A DNA stretch of 64,000 bases, from contig NZ_CP125670.1 of assembly GCF_030053775.1 (NCBI RefSeq), forward strand, positions 124,001-188,000. The letters run 5' to 3'. The translations under genes were made by a program, and so were the position numbers. Positions within the stretch are counted from its first letter, which is position 1. Every line of letters starts with the position of its first letter. This document shows, piece by piece, positions 33,563-41,425 of the stretch. Below the pieces are notes generated by a model. That model was not told the origin of the DNA. It was given only the letters and a program-made list of their open reading frames with translations, and ran no database searches. This DNA comes from Acinetobacter corruptisaponis (GTDB lineage: Bacteria; Pseudomonadota; Gammaproteobacteria; Pseudomonadales; Moraxellaceae).

Positions 33563-33582
33563 AACTTTCATTAATGAAAGTT
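33563..33582. promoter_or_regulatory. Perfect 20-bp palindrome, shared with the parA upstream region
   Basis: AACTTTCATTAATGAAAGTT is perfectly self-complementary. It lies between the stop of 33581-33787 and the start at 33560. A 17/20 match lies at 47394-47413 and a half-site at 47427-47438, both just upstream of parA. It could be a ParA/ParB operator or a partition site. Confidence 0.5.
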
Positions 33583-33787
33583 AATTTGCGCCGTGCATCA
33601 GCTCAATTACTTCTTGCAGCCTAGCCAAATAAAGTTTAGTCACTGCCTTACCGTGCGGATCATCACCAAGATCAGTATCTTGCAAATCAGTTAGATAATT
33701 AGAGACTGCCACACGGAGTGCAACTGTTTGAGCATTTGTCAATTGAACACCATTAATACTTACTAATGGTTCGGGTTCTAAATTCAC
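33581..33787 (-). CDS. Small unknown protein
   Basis: This 68-residue acidic protein (SINGVQLTNAQTVALRVAVS, then TKLYLARLQEVIELMHGAN) is probably helical. Its last codons (MHGAN) are written by the GCGCCGTG motif of the nearby repeat family (33588-33595). Two ATTTTTTAAAAAT boxes lie upstream (33834-33869). No function recognised. Confidence 0.5.
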   Translation of the reverse strand: MNLEPEPLVSINGVQLTNAQTVALRVAVSNYLTDLQDTDLGDDPHGKAVTKLYLARLQEVIELMHGAN

Positions 33788-33833
33788 CTGAATTCCTACC
33801 TAGTTAATTTACTGATTAAGAATAATCTATCAT

Positions 33834-33869
33834 ATTTTTAAAAAATACATATATTCATTTTTTAAAAAT
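33834..33869 (-). promoter_or_regulatory. Paired ATTTTTTAAAAAT boxes
   Basis: ATTTTTAAAAAAT (33834-33846) and ATTTTTTAAAAAT (33857-33869) have starts 23 bp apart, in the gap upstream of the 68-residue gene. The same pairing at 23 bp occurs at 62099-62133. Confidence 0.4.
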
Positions 33870-35953
33870 CATAAAAGACCATCTAAGTAGTCTTCAGACA
33901 CAACTTGATTAATTAACTCTTGATCCGACATAGGCGTTTTGCTTTGCTCCAATACCGCCTCACGTACTCGAACCATTTCAATACTTGAACGAGATGGCCT
34001 GTAATAAGGCAACTCCCCCCATGCTCGTCCTGCCCTACCATAATGCCTTGAAGCAGTCTCTATACTTGCATGTCCAAACCATGCAGCAATTTCATCAAGC
34101 TTCCACTTGGCTTTCTTTCGATTAGCTACGGCTTGATGGCGTGTGCTGTAAATAGTTGCGTTCGCTTTATTTGCCTCTATTTCCTCAACCAAGCCTAGCT
34201 TTTTATTTTTATAGAACTCATTACATATACGATAAAGCTTGCTTTGGAGTGAATCCATATAGGCTTGGCATAACGCATATTGGATTGCGCCGTGCTTATC
34301 CACATAACTTTCAATCACTGCTGTATTTAATGCCTTGAACAAGACGGCGTTATTTCCGTTCTCGGAATCCAAACCGTCTACTGTATTTCCACCAGATACG
34401 GTATTCACTGAATCATCGTGCGCCGTGTCTAGTTGCTTAAGTTCTGGACTGATTATTTCATTTTGACTGAAAGTTTCTAATTGACTGAAAGTTTCTAATT
34501 GACTGATAGTTTCAGATCGGCTGAAAGTTTTATCGCTTTGTTGGGAATCAACTTGCCCATTACTTCCGTCTACTGGATTTTTACCGTTGTCTGGATTTAT
34601 TCCGTTGTCGGTATCTCCTAGACCGTCCTCGCCGTGCGATTTTCTTCCGCTTTCGCTATTGCTTCCGTCTACTGGATTAATTCCGTTAATGGTATCTGTA
34701 CCGTTGGCGGTCACTCCTTGCAGCTCAGAACGCCGTGCGCTATTTATGGCTGCGTCACCTATTGTTCTATTTTGTGCGCCGTGATTGGCTACGTCTCCTG
34801 CAATTCCGTCTCCAGTATTAATTCCGTTGATGGTCTCTCCGTTATCGGAAGACCTATTCAAAATATCGCCGTGCGCACCTAGACCATGTATTCCGTCTTT
34901 GGTTTTAATTCCGTTAATGGGATCTCCGTTGATGGAATCACCACTCAAATTATCGCCGTGTGCCTCTGACCCATTTATACCGTTAGTGGTCTTTGTTCCG
35001 TTAATGGGATCTCCGTTATTGGGATCTTCGTTAATGGTGGCTCGTTGGCTATTCACACCATAATATTCATATAAAAACTCATCAGGTTCTCTACTAGATA
35101 TATAGAGTTTGTATTGCTCACCTGTATCTGCGCTTAATTGGCTAAGTATCTTTCGTGCTTTGTTTTCTAGTTCTTTGTCCAGTAGCTTCTTAAACCCTAG
35201 AATTATTCTTAACTGGCTTTTTAATTTTTCCCGATCGTCTTCAAGCAGATCCAGTATCCGTATTTCACCATTCGCCCTACCATTTGAATGCTTGCCATTA
35301 TCGACAACTAAACATAAGCACTTCTTTTCTACATCACATGCCAATCTTAAACTTAGCCACTCTACAGGTCTCAAGCCTAGCAACATATTAGCTTCAAGAA
35401 AGCACTTAAGCATCACGCCCAATTTAGATCCTATAACCTCGTTTTGCGTCTTCCCAACATGCTCATAGAGGTCTTTAGGAAAATATTTCAGTTTGCTGCT
35501 ACTGGATCTTTTCGGTTGCTTTTGATCTGTGTTAATACGTTCTACATTTTTCAAACTTTCAAAAAAACGTGCTGCTTTGGGCAAAGATAAGATTTTATTT
35601 CCTGTTCTACCCTGCTCCAACAGGATTACGCTCAATCTGTAAATGACAGCAGCTCGATACTGCCTAAAGGTTGAGTCTCTATACTCATTATTAGAATATT
35701 CAGCTATGAGGTTATTAACCACATTATTTATGGCTGCTTCTGGATTATTGACAATATTATCTTTTTCGCCGTATTTGTTTAATAATTTATTCCAAACGTT
35801 CGTATATCTTAAAGCAGTTCTATTTGAATAATTTTGCGCTCGTTCAACGAGTCCTTTAATACTTTTTGGATACGCTTGTGCTTTAATATCATATTCTGAG
35901 TTTACGGTCATATTTTGTTCTACCTTAAGCCAACCAGTGATCTTAATGTTCAA
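33869..35953 (-). CDS. Tyrosine-recombinase-like protein with a long repeat insertion
   Basis: This is a 694-residue protein. The N-terminal half resembles a tyrosine recombinase: a SAM-like core-binding region, then MLLGLRPVEWLSLRL, which carries the first catalytic Arg. The C-terminus has YSTRHQAVANRKKAKW (His/Arg), EIAAWFGHASIETASRHYGR (His and nucleophile Tyr). Between the first Arg and the STRH motif lie about 270 residues of low-complexity repeats (NGINPVDGSN, GDPINGTKTT, ETFSQLETFSQ) encoded by 18-bp DNA repeats. Typical family members are about 300-400 residues. It could resolve plasmid multimers or act on the related repeats nearby; this is inferred. The start near 35953 is uncertain, and ATG 35911 is an alternative. 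Confidence 0.65.
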   Translation of the reverse strand: MNIKITGWLKVEQNMTVNSEYDIKAQAYPKSIKGLVERAQNYSNRTALRYTNVWNKLLNKYGEKDNIVNNPEAAINNVVNNLIAEYSNNEYRDSTFRQYRAAVIYRLSVILLEQGRTGNKILSLPKAARFFESLKNVERINTDQKQPKRSSSSKLKYFPKDLYEHVGKTQNEVIGSKLGVMLKCFLEANMLLGLRPVEWLSLRLACDVEKKCLCLVVDNGKHSNGRANGEIRILDLLEDDREKLKSQLRIILGFKKLLDKELENKARKILSQLSADTGEQYKLYISSREPDEFLYEYYGVNSQRATINEDPNNGDPINGTKTTNGINGSEAHGDNLSGDSINGDPINGIKTKDGIHGLGAHGDILNRSSDNGETINGINTGDGIAGDVANHGAQNRTIGDAAINSARRSELQGVTANGTDTINGINPVDGSNSESGRKSHGEDGLGDTDNGINPDNGKNPVDGSNGQVDSQQSDKTFSRSETISQLETFSQLETFSQNEIISPELKQLDTAHDDSVNTVSGGNTVDGLDSENGNNAVLFKALNTAVIESYVDKHGAIQYALCQAYMDSLQSKLYRICNEFYKNKKLGLVEEIEANKANATIYSTRHQAVANRKKAKWKLDEIAAWFGHASIETASRHYGRAGRAWGELPYYRPSRSSIEMVRVREAVLEQSKTPMSDQELINQVVSEDYLDGLL
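34344..35042. repeat. CCG-N4-CGG repeats inside the recombinase gene
   Basis: At least five clusters of CCGTTAATGG-type units, spaced 15 or 18 bp, each close with GCCGTG. The first (34344-34427) opens with ACGGCGT and ends in GCGCCGTG like the intergenic clusters. The distances I checked are multiples of three, so the reading frame survives and encodes NGINP/VDGSN-type hexads. Confidence 0.7.
34465..34536. repeat. 18-bp tandem repeat (four units) in the recombinase gene
   Basis: GACTGAAAGTTTCTAATT is repeated exactly at 34465-34482 and 34483-34500, then in diverged form at 34501-34518 and from 34519. It encodes the ETFSQL hexads. The sequence is unrelated to the CCG-N4-CGG unit but has the same 18-bp period. 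Confidence 0.75.
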
Positions 35954-36727
35954 AAAATTGAGCTTATCATGCGCCCAATCATCAATCGTTTCAAAAGAGG
36001 TATAGGCTCAAAAGACAGTCAATTTATCAACTGCTCGCTCGTTACCCAATTTTTAATCTACGATTGCTTGCACAATCATACCTAAGATTACTTTAAAAAA
36101 GTATTCTTTGTTCTCGAATCATCTGTTATCACGGTTACGCAAAAAAAATTATTTTCTTTTTTATTATTTGCATTGGTTTAAAAATTAAAATTCAAATTGA
36201 ATAACTTATAAATTTTTATATTTTTACTTTAATAAATTTATTTTTTAAAATATCAGAATAACTGATTATAAAATTGAGACTTAAGAGATCAATCAATAAT
36301 TATTAGAAATATTTATATTTGTATAATTGTTTCATTCTCATTTCTTATTAAAATTAAATTCAATTTGTCCTTTATTGTCCCTTATTGTTCTCAAAATTTA
36401 GTAACGAATAAAATTTTGGTTTTTATTGAATGTTAATTGCATTGTTCTGCTATACAAAAATAATAAATGGCAGAGATTTCGTAATTATTACGCCTAAGAT
36501 TTCAATGTTACGTACCTAATTTCGAGTTTTTTGAAATAAATTGACATGGTTTTGAGGTCATAAAGTATCGAAGAAAACACCATGAGCATTTGATATGCCA
36601 TACTTTGAGGTCAAAGATTTTTATTTTTTAATACTATATATTTTTTAAAATTTAGAATTTATACTTAGCTTACCAAGATGCTCGGTTGCACTTGGCTAAC
36701 AATTATAGAATCAAAAATGGTGTACAC
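35954..36727. promoter_or_regulatory. Long AT-rich control region before dotD
   Basis: No gene is seen in this 770-bp stretch between the recombinase and dotD, which diverge. It holds a tandem TTTATTGTCC / CTTATTGTTC at about 36369-36390, a direct repeat TTTGAGGTCA near 36552 and 36604, and two T/A boxes (ATTTTTTAAT near 36625 and ATTTTTTAAAAT at 36640-36651). It is likely to contain the promoter and operators of the dotDCB operon, and possibly an origin or centromere function that I cannot prove. Confidence 0.45.
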
Positions 36728-37198
36728 ATGAAAAAAGTACCAATGTCCATGTTGAAGCTCTTTTCAACATTCTCAGTAGTATTAGCTTTAACAGGCTGTC
36801 AGAGTTACTACTATGTACCCTCACCAAAATTTGATGTTGAATCACCATTAGGTGTATTAAGTAAAGCTGCTCAGGATGCTGTAGCAGAACAACAGACTTA
36901 CGCCCTGACTCAACGCCAATACTTAGATAACCTTGCCATCACTAATTCAAACATCAATAAAGATGTATTGGTTGTGGACTTTGTAGGGGATTCACAAACC
37001 CTACTTCAAAGTGTGGCTTACAGATTTGGTTATCGTTTCATTGAAGCAGGCAACATTCGCCAACTACCTATTGTCAATTTCCATAAACGCAAAATGACAG
37101 GTGCAGATCTTGTAAAAGATACAGCACTCCAATTAGGTAACGCTGCAACTGTTGAATTTGATTCGCAGTCTAAAACCATCACATTAATCCATCATTAA
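36728..37198 (+). CDS. dotD: DotD-like outer-membrane lipoprotein
   Basis: This 156-residue protein begins MKKVPMSMLKLFSTF with lipobox ALTGC, so the mature protein starts at Cys near residue 23. The C-terminal half (LVVDFVGDSQTLLQSVAYRF, later FHKRKMTGADLVKDTALQLG) has the secretin N0-like pattern of DotD. It is followed by dotC and dotB as in the Legionella dotDCB operon. ATG 36728 is chosen because it gives a normal lipoprotein signal; TTG 36686 upstream would hide it. DotD helps build the outer-membrane ring. Confidence 0.78.
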   Translation: MKKVPMSMLKLFSTFSVVLALTGCQSYYYVPSPKFDVESPLGVLSKAAQDAVAEQQTYALTQRQYLDNLAITNSNINKDVLVVDFVGDSQTLLQSVAYRFGYRFIEAGNIRQLPIVNFHKRKMTGADLVKDTALQLGNAATVEFDSQSKTITLIHH

Positions 37199-37212
37199 AA
37201 GGGGGATTCGTA

Positions 37213-38046
37213 ATGGCTGACTTACCGAATTATCAGTTCTACTTAGAACAAACGCCAATTATTGTTTCTCAATCAGATTCAGCAAAACAAGCTGAAAACA
37301 CAGCTCGTGTTGAAGCAATTCAAACGATTGTACGAGAAGCTGCAACCCGTAACGCTCTACGTGCTCGTCTTCAAGAAATTTCTAATGTTGTTAAAGCGAA
37401 CGACCGCAAATTAGATACGGTTTATAACTTTCAACCTTTAATGATCAATACAATTGTTGTACCGCCTGTCATTGTTGAGGCACACAATATTAGTGATGTA
37501 GGCAATGCACGGACTTTCTCCGTCTTGGGTACACGTTACGAAATTAAAGAGAATGCCCGTTTTTCTCATTTACCACCAAACTGGAGAGACTATTTAAACT
37601 TTAATGTTGAGTCTTATCAGGTGGGAGTCGATTCATTACCGAACGAACTTAAACCGAAGAACCAACAGGAAAAGAAAGCATTTCAAAATGCTATGGATCG
37701 TGGAATAGAGGATGGTGTCAAAGAAGCTGATGCCATCTTTTCACATCAACTTAATCGATTAAATCAAACTTTTATCGGGATGCTGAAGTTCCATCAATTC
37801 CGAATGAACGGCAAAATAACGATGCCTGTAATTGCGAGAACAAACATTTCTCTCGCAGGTGGTGGAAATGCCCTGATGCTTAATCAGTCAAACTTCCAGA
37901 TTACCGAGTTACCTCGATTCGTTAATGATCCATCGTATTGGAAAGCCAATACTCTTTCGATTGTTTCACGGTCAGAAGTTAAACAACCTGTCCAAACTTC
38001 TACAGTAAGTGAATCTGATACCCCTGTAGCTATCGAGACTCAATAG
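37213..38046 (+). CDS. dotC: DotC-like core protein without visible lipobox
   Basis: This is a 277-residue protein. AATRNALRARLQEISNVVKA, FQPLMINTIVVPPVIVEAHN, then LPPNWRDYLNF and RLNQTFIGMLKFHQF follow the DotC pattern, and gene order supports it. DotC of Legionella is an exported lipoprotein. Here the start ATG 37213, with a strong AAGGGGG site, leads directly into MADLPNYQFYL with no signal peptide, and there is no room for a longer start after dotD. Either export uses another route or the call needs checking. Confidence 0.72.
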   Translation: MADLPNYQFYLEQTPIIVSQSDSAKQAENTARVEAIQTIVREAATRNALRARLQEISNVVKANDRKLDTVYNFQPLMINTIVVPPVIVEAHNISDVGNARTFSVLGTRYEIKENARFSHLPPNWRDYLNFNVESYQVGVDSLPNELKPKNQQEKKAFQNAMDRGIEDGVKEADAIFSHQLNRLNQTFIGMLKFHQFRMNGKITMPVIARTNISLAGGGNALMLNQSNFQITELPRFVNDPSYWKANTLSIVSRSEVKQPVQTSTVSESDTPVAIETQ

Positions 38047-38047
38047 T

Positions 38048-39397
38048 ATGGATAATAGTATGCCTACTGAACTGCCTGAACAGGAAGTAATTGATATTCC
38101 TGATAGCTATTATCAGTCAGGGAATGTAGCTACGATTCCTGAAAAAGTGCTCAAAAAGCATGGTTATGAAATGCTTCTGCATGACACCATCCGTGTTGAT
38201 AATTTTGAACTTACATCTGAAACTGATGTACGAAAAATTTTAACCATTGCCGAGCACTTTAAAGCCAGTGATATTTTTGCCTTGTCTGGTCGCCCTATTC
38301 TTATTCGTAGATATGGCAGGCTCTATGCTCTGACATATACGAATATTAAGGGGATCGAATTAGATTGTTTCCTCACAACAATTAACGGTTCTGAGGCACT
38401 TTCTTCAATCAGACGAGGCATTGGCCTTAATTTCGCTTACTCATGCTCCTTGTTCGACCCTAACTCCTCTGAGGGTATAGGAGGATTTGTGGCAGAAGAT
38501 AGTGAAAATGGTAATACCAACGTTATTGCTGTTGACCGCAATAAAGTTGTATTTCGCTGTAATATTTCAGCATGTATGGATCTCACGGGTAATACCTCAT
38601 TCCAGATCGTAATGCGCTTGATCCCATCAAAACCACCTAAATATTCAGATATTGGTGTTGAACTAGAATATCTACTGAAGTGTATCCCTCGTATTGGGAT
38701 TGTATACATGGCAGGTGAAACAGGTTCGGGAAAATCTACAACACTTTCTTCATTCATCCGCTACATACTTGAAGAAGATACTCACATTCAAGGCAACATC
38801 ATCACAATCGAAGAACCAATTGAGTTCCGTTACAACGAGATTCAAAGTAGACATTCGGTTATTTCTCAAAGCCAAGTACCAGAGCATTTTTCTTCTTTTG
38901 CACTCGCTGTAAGAGAAGCCATGAGACGTAAGCCTGCATTATTGTTGGTGGGTGAATTACGGGATCAAGAGTCATTTTCTGCTGCAATTGAACTGTCACA
39001 AACAGGCCACCCCGTACTTTCTACTGTTCACAGTAATGATGTGGCAAATATCTTACCTCGTATTTTGGCTCTTGTTCCAAAAGAGCAGCAAAACCGAAAA
39101 CTCACAGAAACAATCGCTACAGCTCATGCCTTAATTGCTCAACGTCTGGTTGAAACTATTGATGGTAAACAAATGGCTGTAAGAGAAACATTGTTTATGA
39201 CCAAAGATTTCAGAAGCAAGTTACTTGACATAGCAATTAGTGATGATGGTTTTTCGGGTGTGGTTAAAGAAATACGCTCAGTTATGAATCAGCCAACTGG
39301 TACGGCATTTTCATCACCTAATTTTGAAGTACAGGCTCATAAACTACTTGCTGAAAATAGAATTACGCAGGCAGGTTTTGATGCACTACTTGCATAG
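38048..39397 (+). CDS. dotB: DotB-type secretion ATPase
   Basis: This 449-residue hexameric ATPase belongs to the PilT/VirB11 class. Walker A is MAGETGSGKSTTLSS at about 220-234, the Asp box NIITIEEPIEFRY follows, then Walker B ALLLVGELRDQESF, and a His-box GHPVLSTVHSND. It energises the type IVB channel from the cytoplasm. Its ATG lies one base after the dotC stop, so translation is coupled. Legionella DotB is shorter (about 377 residues); the extra length is mainly N-terminal. Confidence 0.9.
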   Translation: MDNSMPTELPEQEVIDIPDSYYQSGNVATIPEKVLKKHGYEMLLHDTIRVDNFELTSETDVRKILTIAEHFKASDIFALSGRPILIRRYGRLYALTYTNIKGIELDCFLTTINGSEALSSIRRGIGLNFAYSCSLFDPNSSEGIGGFVAEDSENGNTNVIAVDRNKVVFRCNISACMDLTGNTSFQIVMRLIPSKPPKYSDIGVELEYLLKCIPRIGIVYMAGETGSGKSTTLSSFIRYILEEDTHIQGNIITIEEPIEFRYNEIQSRHSVISQSQVPEHFSSFALAVREAMRRKPALLLVGELRDQESFSAAIELSQTGHPVLSTVHSNDVANILPRILALVPKEQQNRKLTETIATAHALIAQRLVETIDGKQMAVRETLFMTKDFRSKLLDIAISDDGFSGVVKEIRSVMNQPTGTAFSSPNFEVQAHKLLAENRITQAGFDALLA

Positions 39398-39411
39398 CAT
39401 AGGAGAGTTTA

Positions 39412-39675
39412 ATGGAAGAAAAAAATAACAGTTATATGGATTGGGGTAAGACAAGGCTCATTCCTCAACTTTATAAAATCAACGTTTTAGTACTGTTTTT
39501 CATTGTTCTTGGTGCAATGTTCTTCAATAAAGTTAGCTTTATTTTATATGGAGCGATCATTGCACTACCTATTTGCTATTGCATCGAGAATATTTGGAAG
39601 ATCCCCTATTCATTCGTATTTCAATACATTCGGTGTTTCCTATTTGGGAAAGTTAAGACACCCAAAAGAAGATAA
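39412..39675 (+). CDS. icmT: IcmT/DotS-like small membrane protein
   Basis: This 87-residue protein is about the size of Legionella IcmT. The pattern agrees: a Trp and 'TRLIPQLYKINV' near the start, two hydrophobic helices (VLVLFFIVLGAMFF, FILYGAIIALPICYCIENIW), and a basic tail after FQYIRCFLFGKVK. TAGGAG precedes ATG 39412. It lies directly after dotB. The call is by length, topology and weak motif agreement. Confidence 0.58.
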   Translation: MEEKNNSYMDWGKTRLIPQLYKINVLVLFFIVLGAMFFNKVSFILYGAIIALPICYCIENIWKIPYSFVFQYIRCFLFGKVKTPKRR

Positions 39676-39699
39676 GATTTTAAGACATTGGAGAATTTT

Positions 39700-40746
39700 A
39701 TGAGTAAAACATTAGTTGTTGGCGTAGATGATGGCCATGATGGAATTAAGATCTACAATGGTGAGTTAGCCATTCAATTCAGAATGCCGTCCCGTGTAGC
39801 AATTGGCGCAACTATCATGGGCGATCCTGATGATGTAAATAGAAAGATCATCAGCGTAAATGGAAATAAATATACTGTTGATGAGTTTTGCTCAGAGCAT
39901 ATCGACACACGTACTGAAGATTATCCAGTCAGTGAGGCCAATATTGCACTCGTATATCAAGCTTTGGATAAGGCTTTCGGCAAGGACTATCGTGAATTTA
40001 AAATTGCCACTGGACTGCCTTTGAACCGTTTCTATGGTGGGCAGGACGGAACGAAAAATATTGAATTAATCAATAATAAAACAAAAAACCTGATGATTAA
40101 TCTGCGTGATAAATCTGTCTTTAACCTTTATGAAGCGTCTAATAATTTAGATCCTATTTCAATCACTAAACATATAGTTTTATCTGAAGCGCAATGTGCC
40201 TACTTTGATGCACTCATGACAGATAAAGGGAAAAAAACCGATCTGTATGATGACTTATTTGAGGGAGGATGTGCCGTGATTGATATTGGTGGACGTACCA
40301 CTGATATTGCCGTAATTAATCCTCAAGGTGGAACAATGCAAACCTCTCGTTGTGGAACACTGGATGTTGGGATCATTACCCTTAAATCTATACTCAATCA
40401 AAACATTAAAGCAAAGTTGAAAATGTCAACAGACATATCAGATTGGCGACTAAATAAAGCATTAGAATCTGGCACTTTATCAATAGGTAAAGAGAGCCAT
40501 GATGTATCAGACCTAATTACCCAAGCCAAAGACAAGGTTATTGAGCAGATCGTCAATAAAGTTAAAGTGCATGTGAGAGACGGAAAGGATCTAGGTGCAG
40601 TTCTGCTTGTTGGTGGCGGTTCTATCACACTAGGTGAACAACTTACCAATAAACTTGAATACAACAACATCCAGATCGTAAAAGATCCTGAATTCGCAAA
40701 CGCAAGAGGCATGTATAAATGTGCTGCGTTTATGGCAAGAATCTAA
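39700..40746 (+). CDS. parM: ParM/StbA-type actin-like plasmid segregation protein
   Basis: This 348-residue protein has the actin fold. Phosphate-1 loop is VVGVDDGHDGIKI, the connect and phosphate-2 segment is GGCAVIDIGGRTTDIAVIN, and the adenosine loop is AVLLVGGGSITLGEQL. ParM filaments push plasmid copies apart. GGAG ends seven bases before ATG 39700, which is preferred over TTG 39688. It is placed inside the type IVB operon between icmT and dotM, with the next gene as probable adaptor. Confidence 0.86.
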   Translation: MSKTLVVGVDDGHDGIKIYNGELAIQFRMPSRVAIGATIMGDPDDVNRKIISVNGNKYTVDEFCSEHIDTRTEDYPVSEANIALVYQALDKAFGKDYREFKIATGLPLNRFYGGQDGTKNIELINNKTKNLMINLRDKSVFNLYEASNNLDPISITKHIVLSEAQCAYFDALMTDKGKKTDLYDDLFEGGCAVIDIGGRTTDIAVINPQGGTMQTSRCGTLDVGIITLKSILNQNIKAKLKMSTDISDWRLNKALESGTLSIGKESHDVSDLITQAKDKVIEQIVNKVKVHVRDGKDLGAVLLVGGGSITLGEQLTNKLEYNNIQIVKDPEFANARGMYKCAAFMARI

Positions 40747-40760
40747 CTTGAGGTGTAGCT

Positions 40761-41411
40761 ATGCCTCAACTTCACAGATTAAGAGTTTCGGTTAGTTTAG
40801 ACAAATTGCCAACAAGACAAAGGGAATTTCTTTTGTCCTTTTTAAAAGTCAATGATTTTGATGCAGGCAAATTATACAGTCACCTAATCTATTACTTTTT
40901 CACTCATCCCACAAAAAGTTCAGTTAGTAATATCGTGGGTTTTCTTGGCAGCAGCAAAGATAAAGTGACACTTAATTTTAATAGTGAAGTAATGGTCAAA
41001 TTTTTATCTGAACGCAAGCAGACGGATAGAGAAATTTACTGTCTGTCAGCACTGTATGAAATGTCAAACTATCTGGCCTACATGATCTCGCAATACTTTA
41101 CAGCTTTGGAGATCCGAAAAGATCCAATTGCCACAGCAAAATTGGAAAATGAAGTTTTCCAATTAGGTTGTGGATCTTTTCTAAATCTATTCATTGACCT
41201 AATGAGAGATGAAGAATTCAAACGTAACACTATTGTTATGAGTGCAAGCTTTAACCACGAAAATCTACAAACCGCTTTGCTGATTAATAGTTATACAGAG
41301 CAACTTGATACAGATGAAATTGTTGCTGTGCAGCAGATCCACTTAGAAGAAACCAAAACAGAAAATGATGTCACTCCATCAGATGACTGGAATCATATCT
41401 CTATTGCTTAG
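40761..41411 (+). CDS. Probable ParR/StbB-like partner of ParM
   Basis: This is a 216-residue protein. The N-terminus (LHRLRVSVSLDKLPTRQREF) could be a ribbon-helix-helix, as in ParR adaptors, and the C-terminal 40 residues are acidic (LEETKTENDVTPSDDW), as expected for the ParM-binding tail. GAGGTG precedes ATG 40761, and the gene lies 14 bp after parM. The function is inferred from place and layout, not from a clear family match. Confidence 0.5.
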   Translation: MPQLHRLRVSVSLDKLPTRQREFLLSFLKVNDFDAGKLYSHLIYYFFTHPTKSSVSNIVGFLGSSKDKVTLNFNSEVMVKFLSERKQTDREIYCLSALYEMSNYLAYMISQYFTALEIRKDPIATAKLENEVFQLGCGSFLNLFIDLMRDEEFKRNTIVMSASFNHENLQTALLINSYTEQLDTDEIVAVQQIHLEETKTENDVTPSDDWNHISIA

Positions 41412-41425
41412 GGTTTAGGTAAACC

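Noticed and set aside
28207..35042. CRISPR array
   Set aside because: The repeats are about 18 bp, degenerate, nearly without unique spacers and partly coding. No cas gene is present.
39688..39699. Earlier TTG start for parM
   Set aside because: The GGAG at 39690-39693 is placed for ATG 39700, and the actin fold begins at MSKTLVVG.
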